This document shows positions 10,742-17,261 of a stretch of DNA of 64,000 nucleotides, piece by piece. Each line of letters starts with the position of its first letter. Within the stretch, counting starts at the first letter, position 1. The position numbers and the translations under genes were made by a program. Under the pieces are notes generated by a model that saw nothing but the letters and a program-made list of their open reading frames with translations, was not told the origin of the DNA and did no database searches. Source of the DNA: JANYGM01 sp043764015 (GTDB lineage Bacteria > Bacteroidota > Bacteroidia > Cytophagales > Thermonemataceae); the NCBI GenBank assembly GCA_043764015.1, contig JAYUKY010000059.1, forward strand, positions 62,001 to 126,000, in the 5' to 3' direction.

Positions 10742-10999
10742 TTAATAATGCCCTTTCATAGAAAGTATAGTAACAAACTCGTCACTTACTTCATAAATAA
10801 TTCTATGTTCTTTATCAACTCTACGAGACCAACAACCCGCAAGATTATGTTTTAGTGGCTCTGGCTTACCAATTCCTTCAAAAGGCGTTTCAATGATTGA
10901 TTCTAGTAGTTTACGTATTTTTTTAAGAAGAATGACTTTATTTATTTTTTTCCAATAAGCTAAATCTTCTGTAGCTTGTAAAGTATATTCTATTTCCAT
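10742..10999 (-). CDS. yoeB: Txe/YoeB family toxin (mRNA endonuclease)
   Basis: An 85-residue protein typical of YoeB toxins: MEIEYTLQATEDLAYWKK at the start, GKPEPLKHNLAGCWSRRVD in the middle and the HRIIYEV strand, ending in KGHY, which matches the catalytic C-terminal ...HY of the family. YoeB is a RelE-fold, ribosome-dependent mRNA interferase. The gene overlaps the upstream antitoxin by 10 bp, a typical translational coupling. All expected family landmarks are present, so the toxin appears intact. Confidence 0.93.
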   Translation of the reverse strand: MEIEYTLQATEDLAYWKKINKVILLKKIRKLLESIIETPFEGIGKPEPLKHNLAGCWSRRVDKEHRIIYEVSDEFVTILSMKGHY

Positions 11000-11202
11000 A
11001 TCTCATCCAAGTCTATTTTTACCGTTTTACCTTCTGTGGCTTGTTTTCTGCTTTTTTGTATTTTAGCAACAAAATCAGGGTCGTAAGGTGATTCTTGGGC
11101 TACTTCAAATTTTATTTTTAATGCTTCAAAAAAAGCCGTAATTATGTTTAATTCATTCGCATTTGTTGGGTGGGCAATAAGTACATTTTGTGGTTTCATC
11201 AT
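10990..11202 (-). CDS. DUF2683-like antitoxin of the YoeB pair
   Basis: A 70-residue acidic protein lying first in the operon, directly before the toxin. It has the form (M)MKPQNVLIAHPTNANELN followed by FFEALKIKFEV and a charged tail ending in DLDEIWK. It resembles DUF2683 proteins commonly found next to Txe/YoeB toxins in Bacteroidota rather than classical YefM. Start is the first of two consecutive ATGs (11202 or 11199). Expected role: neutralises the toxin, perhaps through its C-terminal tail, and represses its own promoter; both are inferred. Confidence 0.82.
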   Translation of the reverse strand: MMKPQNVLIAHPTNANELNIITAFFEALKIKFEVAQESPYDPDFVAKIQKSRKQATEGKTVKIDLDEIWK

Positions 11203-11363
11203 TTTTATTTTAAATTATTTGTTGGTATCAATTAAATATTTTTTCCCATTTCACTTCGTTTATTTTACAAATATACAGAATTTTTGCTAAATTGAAAATC
11301 ATATTATGGAATGATTTTTGTTGTTAAAACACTAAATTTTATATCTCTCAAAATATTATCACT

Positions 11364-12131
11364 ATGAAAAAAACTAACTATTCTATCCAAATAGACAATC
11401 CTTGTGAGGAAAATTGGAATACAATGACCAAAACGGACAAAGGTAAGTTTTGCGCTATGTGTGAGAAAAATGTAATAGATTTCAGTAAACTAACTGATAA
11501 TGAAATACTTAAAATAATAGAAAGTAACACAAACGGTAATAAAAATCTTTGTGGACGTTTTACGAAAACGCAATTAAATAGGGTTTTGATAGATACTAAT
11601 CCGCAAACTAACCCAAAATTATATCAACTTTTGGCTGGGCTTTTGTTGTTTTCTACTGCTACCAATGCAAATGCAGAAAATGGAAAACCTAAAATAGAGA
11701 ATTTTGAAACAGAAACCAGAAATCCAATTATTTTGGAAAATGATACTCTTCCAAAAAATAAAAACCAAACTGATTTTACCATTACAGGAAAAATAACTGA
11801 TACTAAAAAAGAGGCAATTCCTGGCGCAAATATATTTTTGAAAAGTAATAAACAAGTGGCAACTATTTCCAATGATAATGGAGAATTTAGCTTGAATATT
11901 CCTAGTCATTTAGTTGAAGGTACTATTACTTTGATAATTGAGGCGGCTATTTTTGTAGAAGCAACATTTATGATTTGTAAAAAAGATATTGAGAGTAGAA
12001 AAGTTTTTTCAATAGAATTGAAAGAAGATACTGACTTGGAGCAAATAACTATATCAGCAGGAATGATTTATTTTAAAGACCTAAAGCCAAAATCTCGCAA
12101 ATGGTGGCAATTCTGGAAACGCAGAAGATAA
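11364..12131 (+). CDS. Cysteine-motif membrane protein with carboxypeptidase-like regulatory domain
   Basis: 255 residues. The N-terminus carries a Bacteroidota-specific cysteine pattern, NPCEENWNTM ... GKFCAMCEKNVIDFS ... NLCGRF, which looks like a small cytoplasmic metal-binding or zinc-ribbon-like domain. It is followed by one hydrophobic segment around residues 88-106 (LYQLLAGLLLFSTATNANA). The exported part contains a CarboxypepD_reg-like Ig fold (ITGKITDTKKEAIPGANIFL ... TISNDNGEFSLNIP). The end is very basic and tryptophan-rich (RKWWQFWKRRR). The function is unknown; related proteins sometimes carry a TonB C-terminus, which is absent here. No operon partner. Confidence 0.7.
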   Translation: MKKTNYSIQIDNPCEENWNTMTKTDKGKFCAMCEKNVIDFSKLTDNEILKIIESNTNGNKNLCGRFTKTQLNRVLIDTNPQTNPKLYQLLAGLLLFSTATNANAENGKPKIENFETETRNPIILENDTLPKNKNQTDFTITGKITDTKKEAIPGANIFLKSNKQVATISNDNGEFSLNIPSHLVEGTITLIIEAAIFVEATFMICKKDIESRKVFSIELKEDTDLEQITISAGMIYFKDLKPKSRKWWQFWKRRR

Positions 12132-12149
12132 GTAAAAGTATATTCCCAC

Positions 12150-12260
12150 CTTGTTATTTCTCTTATTCAACTGGTAAAAATGAATATTCAGCTTTCAAAA
12201 ATACTTGTTTGCCTAGATAAACAATTTATTCAACGGCTAAAAATTAATATTCACCTAAAA
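12150..12260 (+). repeat. Partial upstream-module repeats before the small-RNA array
   Basis: Two related stretches, ATTCAACTGGTAAAAATGAA near 12165 and ATTCAACGGCTAAAAATTAA near 12226, are each followed by ATTCA. The second is the upstream module of small-RNA copy 1. The first may be a remnant of a further copy without core or terminator. Confidence 0.45.
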
Positions 12261-12295
12261 TATGCTCAAAGAAAAATAACATTTTAGTATATTTG
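12249..12295 (+). promoter_or_regulatory. Promoter of small-RNA copy 1
   Basis: The motif ATTCACCTAAAA (12249-12260) is followed, 41 bp from its start, by TATATTTG (12288-12295), a perfect Bacteroidota -7 box of the TAnnTTTG form. The same pair at 40-bp distance precedes copies 2 and 3. Confidence 0.6.
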
Positions 12296-12301
12296 TTTTA
12301 G

Positions 12302-12401
12302 TAAAAAGGTTAAAAACTTTTCATAAAAGATAGTTTTTAGTGGTGTTAACGTAGTCTGTTGACTACATAAAAAGGCTAGTGCATTGCACTAGCCTTTTTT
12401 T
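12302..12401 (+). ncRNA. Small RNA candidate, copy 1 of 3
   Basis: The predicted RNA is ~100 nt. It holds a 36-base core (12331-12366) with the block AGTTTTTAGTGGTGTT and a 6-bp hairpin GTAGTC-TGTT-GACTAC. A perfect 9-bp terminator hairpin follows (GGCTAGTGC, loop ATT, GCACTAGCC at 12374-12394), then seven T. No open reading frame fits. The start is estimated from the -7 box. No known RNA family was recognised. Confidence 0.65.
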
Positions 12402-12607
12402 ATGTATTTTTTGAAAATATCTTATGTACTTTGAATTTTGAAGTGAATAAATGAAAAATTTATTTTTTACAATAATTTAGTAATCAAAATTTTACATTCG
12501 TATTTCGTCCTTCTTACCTCGTACTTAGCTTTAAACGGTGAATAGCTAAAAATTGTATTATTCTAATATAACCAATAAAAAATGTTATTCAGCGAGTAAA
12601 TCAAAAT

Positions 12608-12653
12608 ATTCACCTAAAAACACAAAAAAGCATCTCTAAATGTAAGATATTTG
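12608..12653 (+). promoter_or_regulatory. Promoter of small-RNA copy 2
   Basis: ATTCACCTAAAA (12608-12619) lies 40 bp before TATTTG (12648-12653), inside ATGTAAGATATTTG, which is also present in copy 3. Confidence 0.55.
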
Positions 12654-12659
12654 TATCAG

Positions 12660-12789
12660 AAATAAGGCAAAAGAAATGAAAAAGGAAGTTTGGTTTTTTA
12701 TAAAGGTAGTTTTTAGTGGTGTTTTAGTAGTCTGTTGATTACAATAAAAGGGCTAAAAAGCAACTTCTTATGATGTATTAGCCTTTTTT
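12660..12789 (+). ncRNA. Small RNA candidate, copy 2 of 3
   Basis: The predicted RNA is ~130 nt. The 36-base core (12707-12742) differs from copy 1 only at three linker positions and one stem position. The stem reads GTAGTC-TGTT-GATTAC, where C to T keeps the pair as G-U. The terminator at 12751-12789 has a 6-bp GGCTAA/TTAGCC stem with a long loop, then six T, weaker than in the other copies. Confidence 0.62.
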
Positions 12790-12846
12790 AAACTAAAAAT
12801 TTTACTGCAACTCGTAAAGTATATCATTTAACGAGAAATTTTAGGC

Positions 12847-12892
12847 ATTCAAATAAAACTAAACTAATTAAATTCTTAATGTAAGATATTTG
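12847..12892 (+). promoter_or_regulatory. Promoter of small-RNA copy 3
   Basis: ATTCAAATAAAA (12847-12858) lies 40 bp before TATTTG (12887-12892), inside the same ATGTAAGATATTTG string as copy 2. Confidence 0.52.
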
Positions 12893-12898
12893 CACCAG

Positions 12899-13051
12899 AA
12901 TTAAGCAGAAAAGATAAATCAGTCATTAAAATAACAAAAGAATAACAACAAATAAACAATATAGATATAATTATACAAAGATAGTTTTTAGTGGTGTTTT
13001 AGTAGTCCGTTGACTACACGAAAGGGTTAATGCGTTGCGTTAGCCTTTTTT
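12899..13051 (+). ncRNA. Small RNA candidate, copy 3 of 3
   Basis: The predicted RNA is ~150 nt with a longer 5' part. The core (12982-13017) has the hairpin GTAGTC-CGTT-GACTAC; its only difference from the copy 1 hairpin is in the loop. The terminator at 13025-13051 is GGTTAATGC, loop GTT, GCGTTAGCC: nine pairs, two of them G-U, so the fold is kept although the arms differ from copy 1. A T-run follows. Confidence 0.62.
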
Positions 13052-13105
13052 ATTTTCGTTTAAACCCTAAATTTATTGTATATTTGTAAAAATTCTTACT
13101 GTATT

Positions 13106-13135
13106 TACTTCACACCTCATATTTCACACCTCAAA
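13106..13135 (+). repeat. Heptad repeat abutting the helicase start
   Basis: Degenerate heptads of the CACACYT type (TTCACACCTCATATTTCACA and on) run directly into the ATG at 13136. They belong to a window-wide family of 7-base-periodic intergenic repeats. Confidence 0.7.
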
Positions 13136-14551
13136 ATGCAGCCTTCTGAACTTATCAAAAAAAATATTCCCTACACGCTCACTACAGAGCAAGATGAGCT
13201 TTTAGTGCTACTTGATACTTTCATAACTGCCAAAAATACCCAAAGAAGTGCTTTTTTGATTAAGGGTTATGCAGGTACAGGTAAAACAATGATTATTAGT
13301 GAGTTAGTGCAGGTTGTTAAAAATTTTGGTTATAAAACTGCCCTAGTTGCACCCACAGGACGTGCTGCAAAAGTGCTTGCTACTTACTCAAAAAAGCGTG
13401 CCTACACTATCCATAAGAAGATTTATAGACAAACCGACACCAATGGTGGCGGACTTGTGTTCCAACGTATGCCCAACGTTGCTGAAAACACTATTTTTAT
13501 TGTTGATGAGGCTTCTATGATTTCGGATAAGGCTGAGTTTGGCAAAAAAAGTCTGCTGGAAGACCTGATTAGCTTTGTTTTCTCTAATATTTATGCAAAT
13601 AATAAAATATTGTTCATAGGTGATAATGCCCAACTTCCGCCTGTTGGAGAAACGGAAAGCCCTGCCCTGCAAGAGGATTTTTTGCGGGCAAGTTACGGCT
13701 TAGATATTACCTTTAAACAGCTTACGCAAGTAATGCGACAAGAAAAAGAAAGCGGAATTTTGCATAATGCCACACAATTACGAGAGAATATTGTTAAGGA
13801 AAACTACAAACTTAACTTCAAAACCAAAGGTTTTAAAGATTTTTATAAAATGACTTCTGAACGTTTGGAAGATGGTTTGGTGTATGCCTACAACAAATAT
13901 GGCGCAAAAAATACCATTGTCGTTTGTCGTTCTAATAAAACCGCAAATCAGTACAATCAGTATATTAGAAAGGTGATTAGGGGAGCAGAGGAGGAAATAG
14001 AGTTGGGGGATTTGCTGATGATTGTCAAAAATAATTATTCTGTTTTGCAAAATGAAGATGATAGCATAGGTTTTCTGGCAAATGGTGATTTTGTGGAGAT
14101 AATAAAAGCTGGGAATTTTGAAGAAAAATATGGTTTGCGCTTTGTAACGCTTAATTTACGTCTTTTGGATTACCCTGATTCTGAACCATTTGAGGCAAAA
14201 GTAATGCTTGATACGCTTTACACAAATACACCTTCTTTGCCACAAGAAGACTATCAAAAGCTAATGGAAGCCGTTAAACTAGAGTATGCAGACATTACGC
14301 AAGTAAAAAAGCGTAATGAGGCACTTAAAGCGGATTTATATATGAATGCTTTGCAGGTAAAATTTGCGTATGCGCTCACTTGTCATAAGTCGCAGGGTGG
14401 GCAATGGGACGCTATTTTTGTAGAACAAGGCTACCTTACTGATGATAATTTGAATTTGGAGTTTTTGCGTTGGCTTTATACAGGCGTTACTCGTGCTACA
14501 AAAGAGGTTTTTTTAGTAAATTTCCACGAACGCTTTTTTGATAACGCTTGA
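13136..14551 (+). CDS. RecD-like ATP-dependent DNA helicase (SF1B)
   Basis: A 471-residue single-subunit helicase. Walker A is GYAGTGKT at residues 44-51, followed by APTGRAAKVL (motif Ia) and IVDEASM (Walker B, about residue 122). Also present are GDNAQLPPVGE (motif III), QVMRQ (motif IV) and a C-terminal UvrD_C_2-like segment with YALTCHKSQGGQWD and YTGVTRAT (motifs V-VI). Such RecD2-like proteins move 5' to 3' on single-stranded DNA in repair or replication restart. The ATG at 13136 is preferred: an in-frame start at 13076 would translate heptad-repeat DNA into non-conserved residues. The stop codon at 14549 merges into another heptad repeat. Confidence 0.9.
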   Translation: MQPSELIKKNIPYTLTTEQDELLVLLDTFITAKNTQRSAFLIKGYAGTGKTMIISELVQVVKNFGYKTALVAPTGRAAKVLATYSKKRAYTIHKKIYRQTDTNGGGLVFQRMPNVAENTIFIVDEASMISDKAEFGKKSLLEDLISFVFSNIYANNKILFIGDNAQLPPVGETESPALQEDFLRASYGLDITFKQLTQVMRQEKESGILHNATQLRENIVKENYKLNFKTKGFKDFYKMTSERLEDGLVYAYNKYGAKNTIVVCRSNKTANQYNQYIRKVIRGAEEEIELGDLLMIVKNNYSVLQNEDDSIGFLANGDFVEIIKAGNFEEKYGLRFVTLNLRLLDYPDSEPFEAKVMLDTLYTNTPSLPQEDYQKLMEAVKLEYADITQVKKRNEALKADLYMNALQVKFAYALTCHKSQGGQWDAIFVEQGYLTDDNLNLEFLRWLYTGVTRATKEVFLVNFHERFFDNA

Positions 14552-14632
14552 TGAGGTGTGAGGTTTGAAGTGTGAGGTGTGAAGTAAATACATTGTTTAC
14601 GACAAAAAACATCTCACACTTCACACCTCACA
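14552..14632. repeat. Heptad-repeat inverted pair between convergent genes
   Basis: Five TGARGTG-type heptads (14552-14586) are followed by a spacer and by the complementary CTCACACTTCACACCTCACA at about 14611-14630. The arms could pair as a long stem between the convergent helicase and cdsA genes and may act as a transcript end. Confidence 0.75.
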
Positions 14633-14634
14633 AG

Positions 14635-15495
14635 CTACCAACCAAATTTTTCTATCAAAATCAAAAAAGTAGCCACAAAAGGAGCTGCAATCAAAAGTCC
14701 ATCAAATCTATCTAAAAGCCCTCCGTGACCAGGAATAAGGCTTCCAGAATCTTTGACATTGATACTACGTTTTAGCATAGACTCTACAAGGTCGCCAAGT
14801 GAGCCAATAATTACCATTATCAGACTAATTATCAGCCATTCCCACAAACGTAAATCCTTGAAAAACAAAGAAATAACATAAGCAACTGCCAAAGAAAGGA
14901 CTGCTCCGCCAATAGTGCCTTCCCACGTTTTTTTAGGAGAAATACGCTCAAAAAGTTTGGTTTTACCAAAATTCTTACCTGCAAAATATGCGCCAGTATC
15001 ACTCGCCCAAAGCAAAAAAAGTGTTCCTAAAACTACTTGATAATGGTATTTGTGGTGTATCAAACCTGTTTCTTCATTATGATTAGCAGAAAAAGCAATA
15101 ACAATCATCATACAATAAGGAAACGCCACATACAAAATCCCTAAAAAAGTGTAAGCAATGCTTTGGAAAGGGTTTGGGTCGTTTTTGTCATACAATTTGA
15201 TGATAAAAGTAAGCATCAAAATAGGCAACAAAACAAACTCCACACTAAGCATATCAGAAAAGAAAATACCTGCAAAAAGCCCCGCACCTACGACTGTACC
15301 ATATATACGCATAGGTTTTGCGCCTGCACCCAAGAGTAAGCCGTAAAATTCCCATAAACTTAATACATTGATAATAAAGAAGATAGCAAAAAAACTCCAC
15401 TGACTAGCATAAATGCCACCAATAAGGAGTGCGCCACCTATTACGCCTGCAATGATGCGCTGGGTGAGGTTGGAAGAGTTAGCTAAAATTGACAT
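14635..15495 (-). CDS. cdsA: Phosphatidate cytidylyltransferase (CDP-diglyceride synthase)
   Basis: A 286-residue polytopic membrane enzyme with about eight hydrophobic segments. It carries the PROSITE CDS signature near the C-terminus: SMLKRSINVKDSGSLIPGHG followed by GLLDRFDG, including the metal-binding K-D and H-G-G-x-x-D-R-x-D residues. It makes CDP-diacylglycerol from phosphatidate and CTP in the inner membrane, feeding phosphatidylethanolamine and other phospholipids. It overlaps the upstream DUF2007 gene by 17 bp, so the two are probably cotranscribed and translationally coupled. Confidence 0.95.
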   Translation of the reverse strand: MSILANSSNLTQRIIAGVIGGALLIGGIYASQWSFFAIFFIINVLSLWEFYGLLLGAGAKPMRIYGTVVGAGLFAGIFFSDMLSVEFVLLPILMLTFIIKLYDKNDPNPFQSIAYTFLGILYVAFPYCMMIVIAFSANHNEETGLIHHKYHYQVVLGTLFLLWASDTGAYFAGKNFGKTKLFERISPKKTWEGTIGGAVLSLAVAYVISLFFKDLRLWEWLIISLIMVIIGSLGDLVESMLKRSINVKDSGSLIPGHGGLLDRFDGLLIAAPFVATFLILIEKFGW

Positions 15496-15685
15496 TGTCG
15501 TTGATTATTTGTGTGGCAATTTCTGTATCTACGTCATTGATATAGACCTCATACTCGCCAAAGTGATAAGATGTATCTTGTTTATTGATAATTGTAGCAA
15601 AAATGCCTTCTCCCACAAGTACCATTTTGACTATTTCTGCCTCGTGTTGTAAGCTAGAACTATATATTTTTGTCCATTTTACCAT
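15479..15685 (-). CDS. DUF2007-family small protein
   Basis: 68 residues: WTKIYSSSLQHEAEIVKMVL, then EGIFATIINKQDTSYHFGEY and EVYINDVDTEIATQII. This is the beta-alpha-beta layout of DUF2007 (a putative signal-transducing domain resembling the PII/ACT fold, function unknown). In Bacteroidota it is often next to cdsA, as here, where its end overlaps cdsA by 17 bp. A role in membrane-lipid control is only a guess from context. Confidence 0.85.
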   Translation of the reverse strand: MVKWTKIYSSSLQHEAEIVKMVLVGEGIFATIINKQDTSYHFGEYEVYINDVDTEIATQIINDNVNFS

Positions 15686-15718
15686 TTTTTGCTATGTTTT
15701 TTATTTTGCTAAGGCAAT

Positions 15719-15856
15719 CTTCACGAATAGTCGGAGACTTTCGTGAAGATAATTAGCTACGTAGAAATTATTTTGAGCATAAAAAAGAAAAGCTCTTTTA
15801 CATACTTGATTTTTATATATAAATAACTTCACGAAAGTCTGTGACTATTCGTGAAG
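15719..15856. repeat. REP-like inverted pair of 30-bp palindromes
   Basis: Palindromes at 15719-15748 and 15827-15856 each begin CTTCACGAA and end TTCGTGAAG. The second is the reverse complement of the first apart from two loop changes. Each folds into a 9+4 bp hairpin with one bulged base (T in the first, A in the second). They lie after the gdh stop and before the DUF2007 gene and may end gdh transcripts. Confidence 0.8.
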
Positions 15857-15860
15857 TATA

Positions 15861-17099
15861 CTACACCAACTGTTCTAACGCAATAGTAAAGCCTGTGGCT
15901 GCTATTTGTGTTTTTGCGTTACTTTTTTGATGAACTTTGACAAGTGCATTTTTGATAGTATTAGAAATATCACTAAAAATACCTGCATCAGTAAGTTGTA
16001 TTTTGTCTTCTGTCATCAAATACGCAAAAGTACGAGCCATTCCGCAGTTAGCAATAAAATCAGGAATAAGTGCCACACGTTCATCTACAGACTTTGCAAT
16101 ACTTCCAAAAAATATTTCTGGGTCAGCAAATGGTACATTAGCACCACAAGAAATAACTTCTAAACCATTGGCAATCATAGCATCAGCTTGCGCTTGTGTT
16201 ACGAGGCGTGAGGCAGCCGCAGGAACAAAAATCTCTGCGCCCATTCCCCAAACTTTTTCTTGCATTTCAGCATTAGAAAGCATATTATCAGCTATCAAAA
16301 AGTTAGTTGTACGGTCAGAAAACAACTTTTTCATTTCGTCCAAAGTATAACCTTCAGGTTTTAGAAGTCCGCCATCTTTGTCAATAATTCCTACTACTTT
16401 TGCACCCATTTTGGTCAAATAAAGTGCAGCAGTTGCCCCCACATTTCCCCAACCTTGTATAATAACACGTTTTCCTGTGATATTTTTGATGTTTCCTGTC
16501 CAAATTTCATAATAATGTCCAATAGCTTCAGCCACACCATAACCAGTAATCATATCTGCTACAACGTACTTTTTAGCACCGTCAGGCACATAATTAGCAT
16601 CTTCAATGACTTTCAAAACGCCTTGTCTTAGTTGTCCTATTTTGCGGATTTTTGCAGGTTTTTCTGGGTTAAAATGCCCATTTACAACGCCTTCTTGTGG
16701 ATGCCAAAGTCCGTAAGCCTCCGTAATAGGGATAACTTCGTGAATTTCATCAACATTAAGGTCGCCACCTGTGCCATAATAATTTTTGAGAAGTGGATAA
16801 ACGGCTTTGTACCAACGCTTTAATACACCTTCTTTTCTTGGGTCTTTTGGGTCAAAATTAATACCAGATTTTGCGCCACCAATAGCAGGACCAGATACTG
16901 TAAACTTCACTTCCATTGTTTTAGCCAATGATTCTACCTCACGCATATTCAAGCCTACACGCATACGAGTACCACCGCCAGCCGCTCCGCCACGCAAAGA
17001 ATTGATAACAACCCAACCTTCTGCTTCTGTTTCAGAGTCGTGCCATTCAAAGATGATTTCAGGCTTTTTATTCTCAAATTTTTTCAGTAATTCTTGCAT
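15861..17099 (-). CDS. gdhA: Glu/Leu/Phe/Val dehydrogenase (glutamate dehydrogenase)
   Basis: A 412-residue enzyme. The substrate-binding half contains GGAAGGGTRMR and GPAIGGAKSGINFDP (the active-site lysine region), and TGGDLNVDE. The NAD(P)-binding half has a Rossmann loop, IIQGWGNVGATAALYL (GxGxxG-like), and GGLLKPEG. It interconverts glutamate and 2-oxoglutarate with ammonia. The length fits the short hexameric class. A likely -7 box GATATTTG is seen on the minus strand at 17157-17164. Substrate preference within the Glu/Leu/Phe/Val family cannot be fixed from sequence alone, although glutamate is the usual one in this phylum. Confidence 0.92.
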   Translation of the reverse strand: MQELLKKFENKKPEIIFEWHDSETEAEGWVVINSLRGGAAGGGTRMRVGLNMREVESLAKTMEVKFTVSGPAIGGAKSGINFDPKDPRKEGVLKRWYKAVYPLLKNYYGTGGDLNVDEIHEVIPITEAYGLWHPQEGVVNGHFNPEKPAKIRKIGQLRQGVLKVIEDANYVPDGAKKYVVADMITGYGVAEAIGHYYEIWTGNIKNITGKRVIIQGWGNVGATAALYLTKMGAKVVGIIDKDGGLLKPEGYTLDEMKKLFSDRTTNFLIADNMLSNAEMQEKVWGMGAEIFVPAAASRLVTQAQADAMIANGLEVISCGANVPFADPEIFFGSIAKSVDERVALIPDFIANCGMARTFAYLMTEDKIQLTDAGIFSDISNTIKNALVKVHQKSNAKTQIAATGFTIALEQLV

Positions 17100-17156
17100 A
17101 TTATAGAAATTTCAGGTTGATTTTTTAAGTTGATTTTTTATAATAAAATTTATTTT

Positions 17157-17164
17157 CAAATATC
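17157..17164 (-). promoter_or_regulatory. Candidate -7 box for gdhA
   Basis: The minus strand reads GATATTTG 58 bp before the gdhA start, as at small-RNA copies 2 and 3. No clear TTTG at -33 was found. Confidence 0.35.
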
Positions 17165-17208
17165 CGTGCAATTTAGATTTTTTTTCTGAAAGTAAAAATA
17201 AAGTTTAA

Positions 17209-17256
17209 TTGCCACGAATACACAAATAATTGTATTTATTCGTGTATTCGTGGCAA
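17209..17256. repeat. CACGAATAC palindromic repeat, copy 1
   Basis: 21-base arms (TTGCCACGAATACAC ... GTGTATTCGTGGCAA) form a hairpin with a 6-base loop and one mismatch. Related copies lie at 37577 and 56559. Placed between divergent gdhA promoter and the 3' end of the DUF2357 gene. Confidence 0.85.
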
Positions 17257-17261
17257 CTAAA

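Noticed and set aside
12132..13135. Short protein genes in the small-RNA array
   Set aside because: Stops are frequent in all frames, and the conserved positions follow RNA pairing rather than codon positions.
14552..14632. CRISPR-like array from the short regular repeats
   Set aside because: Units are 7 bp with no spacers of 30 bp or so, and no cas genes are nearby.
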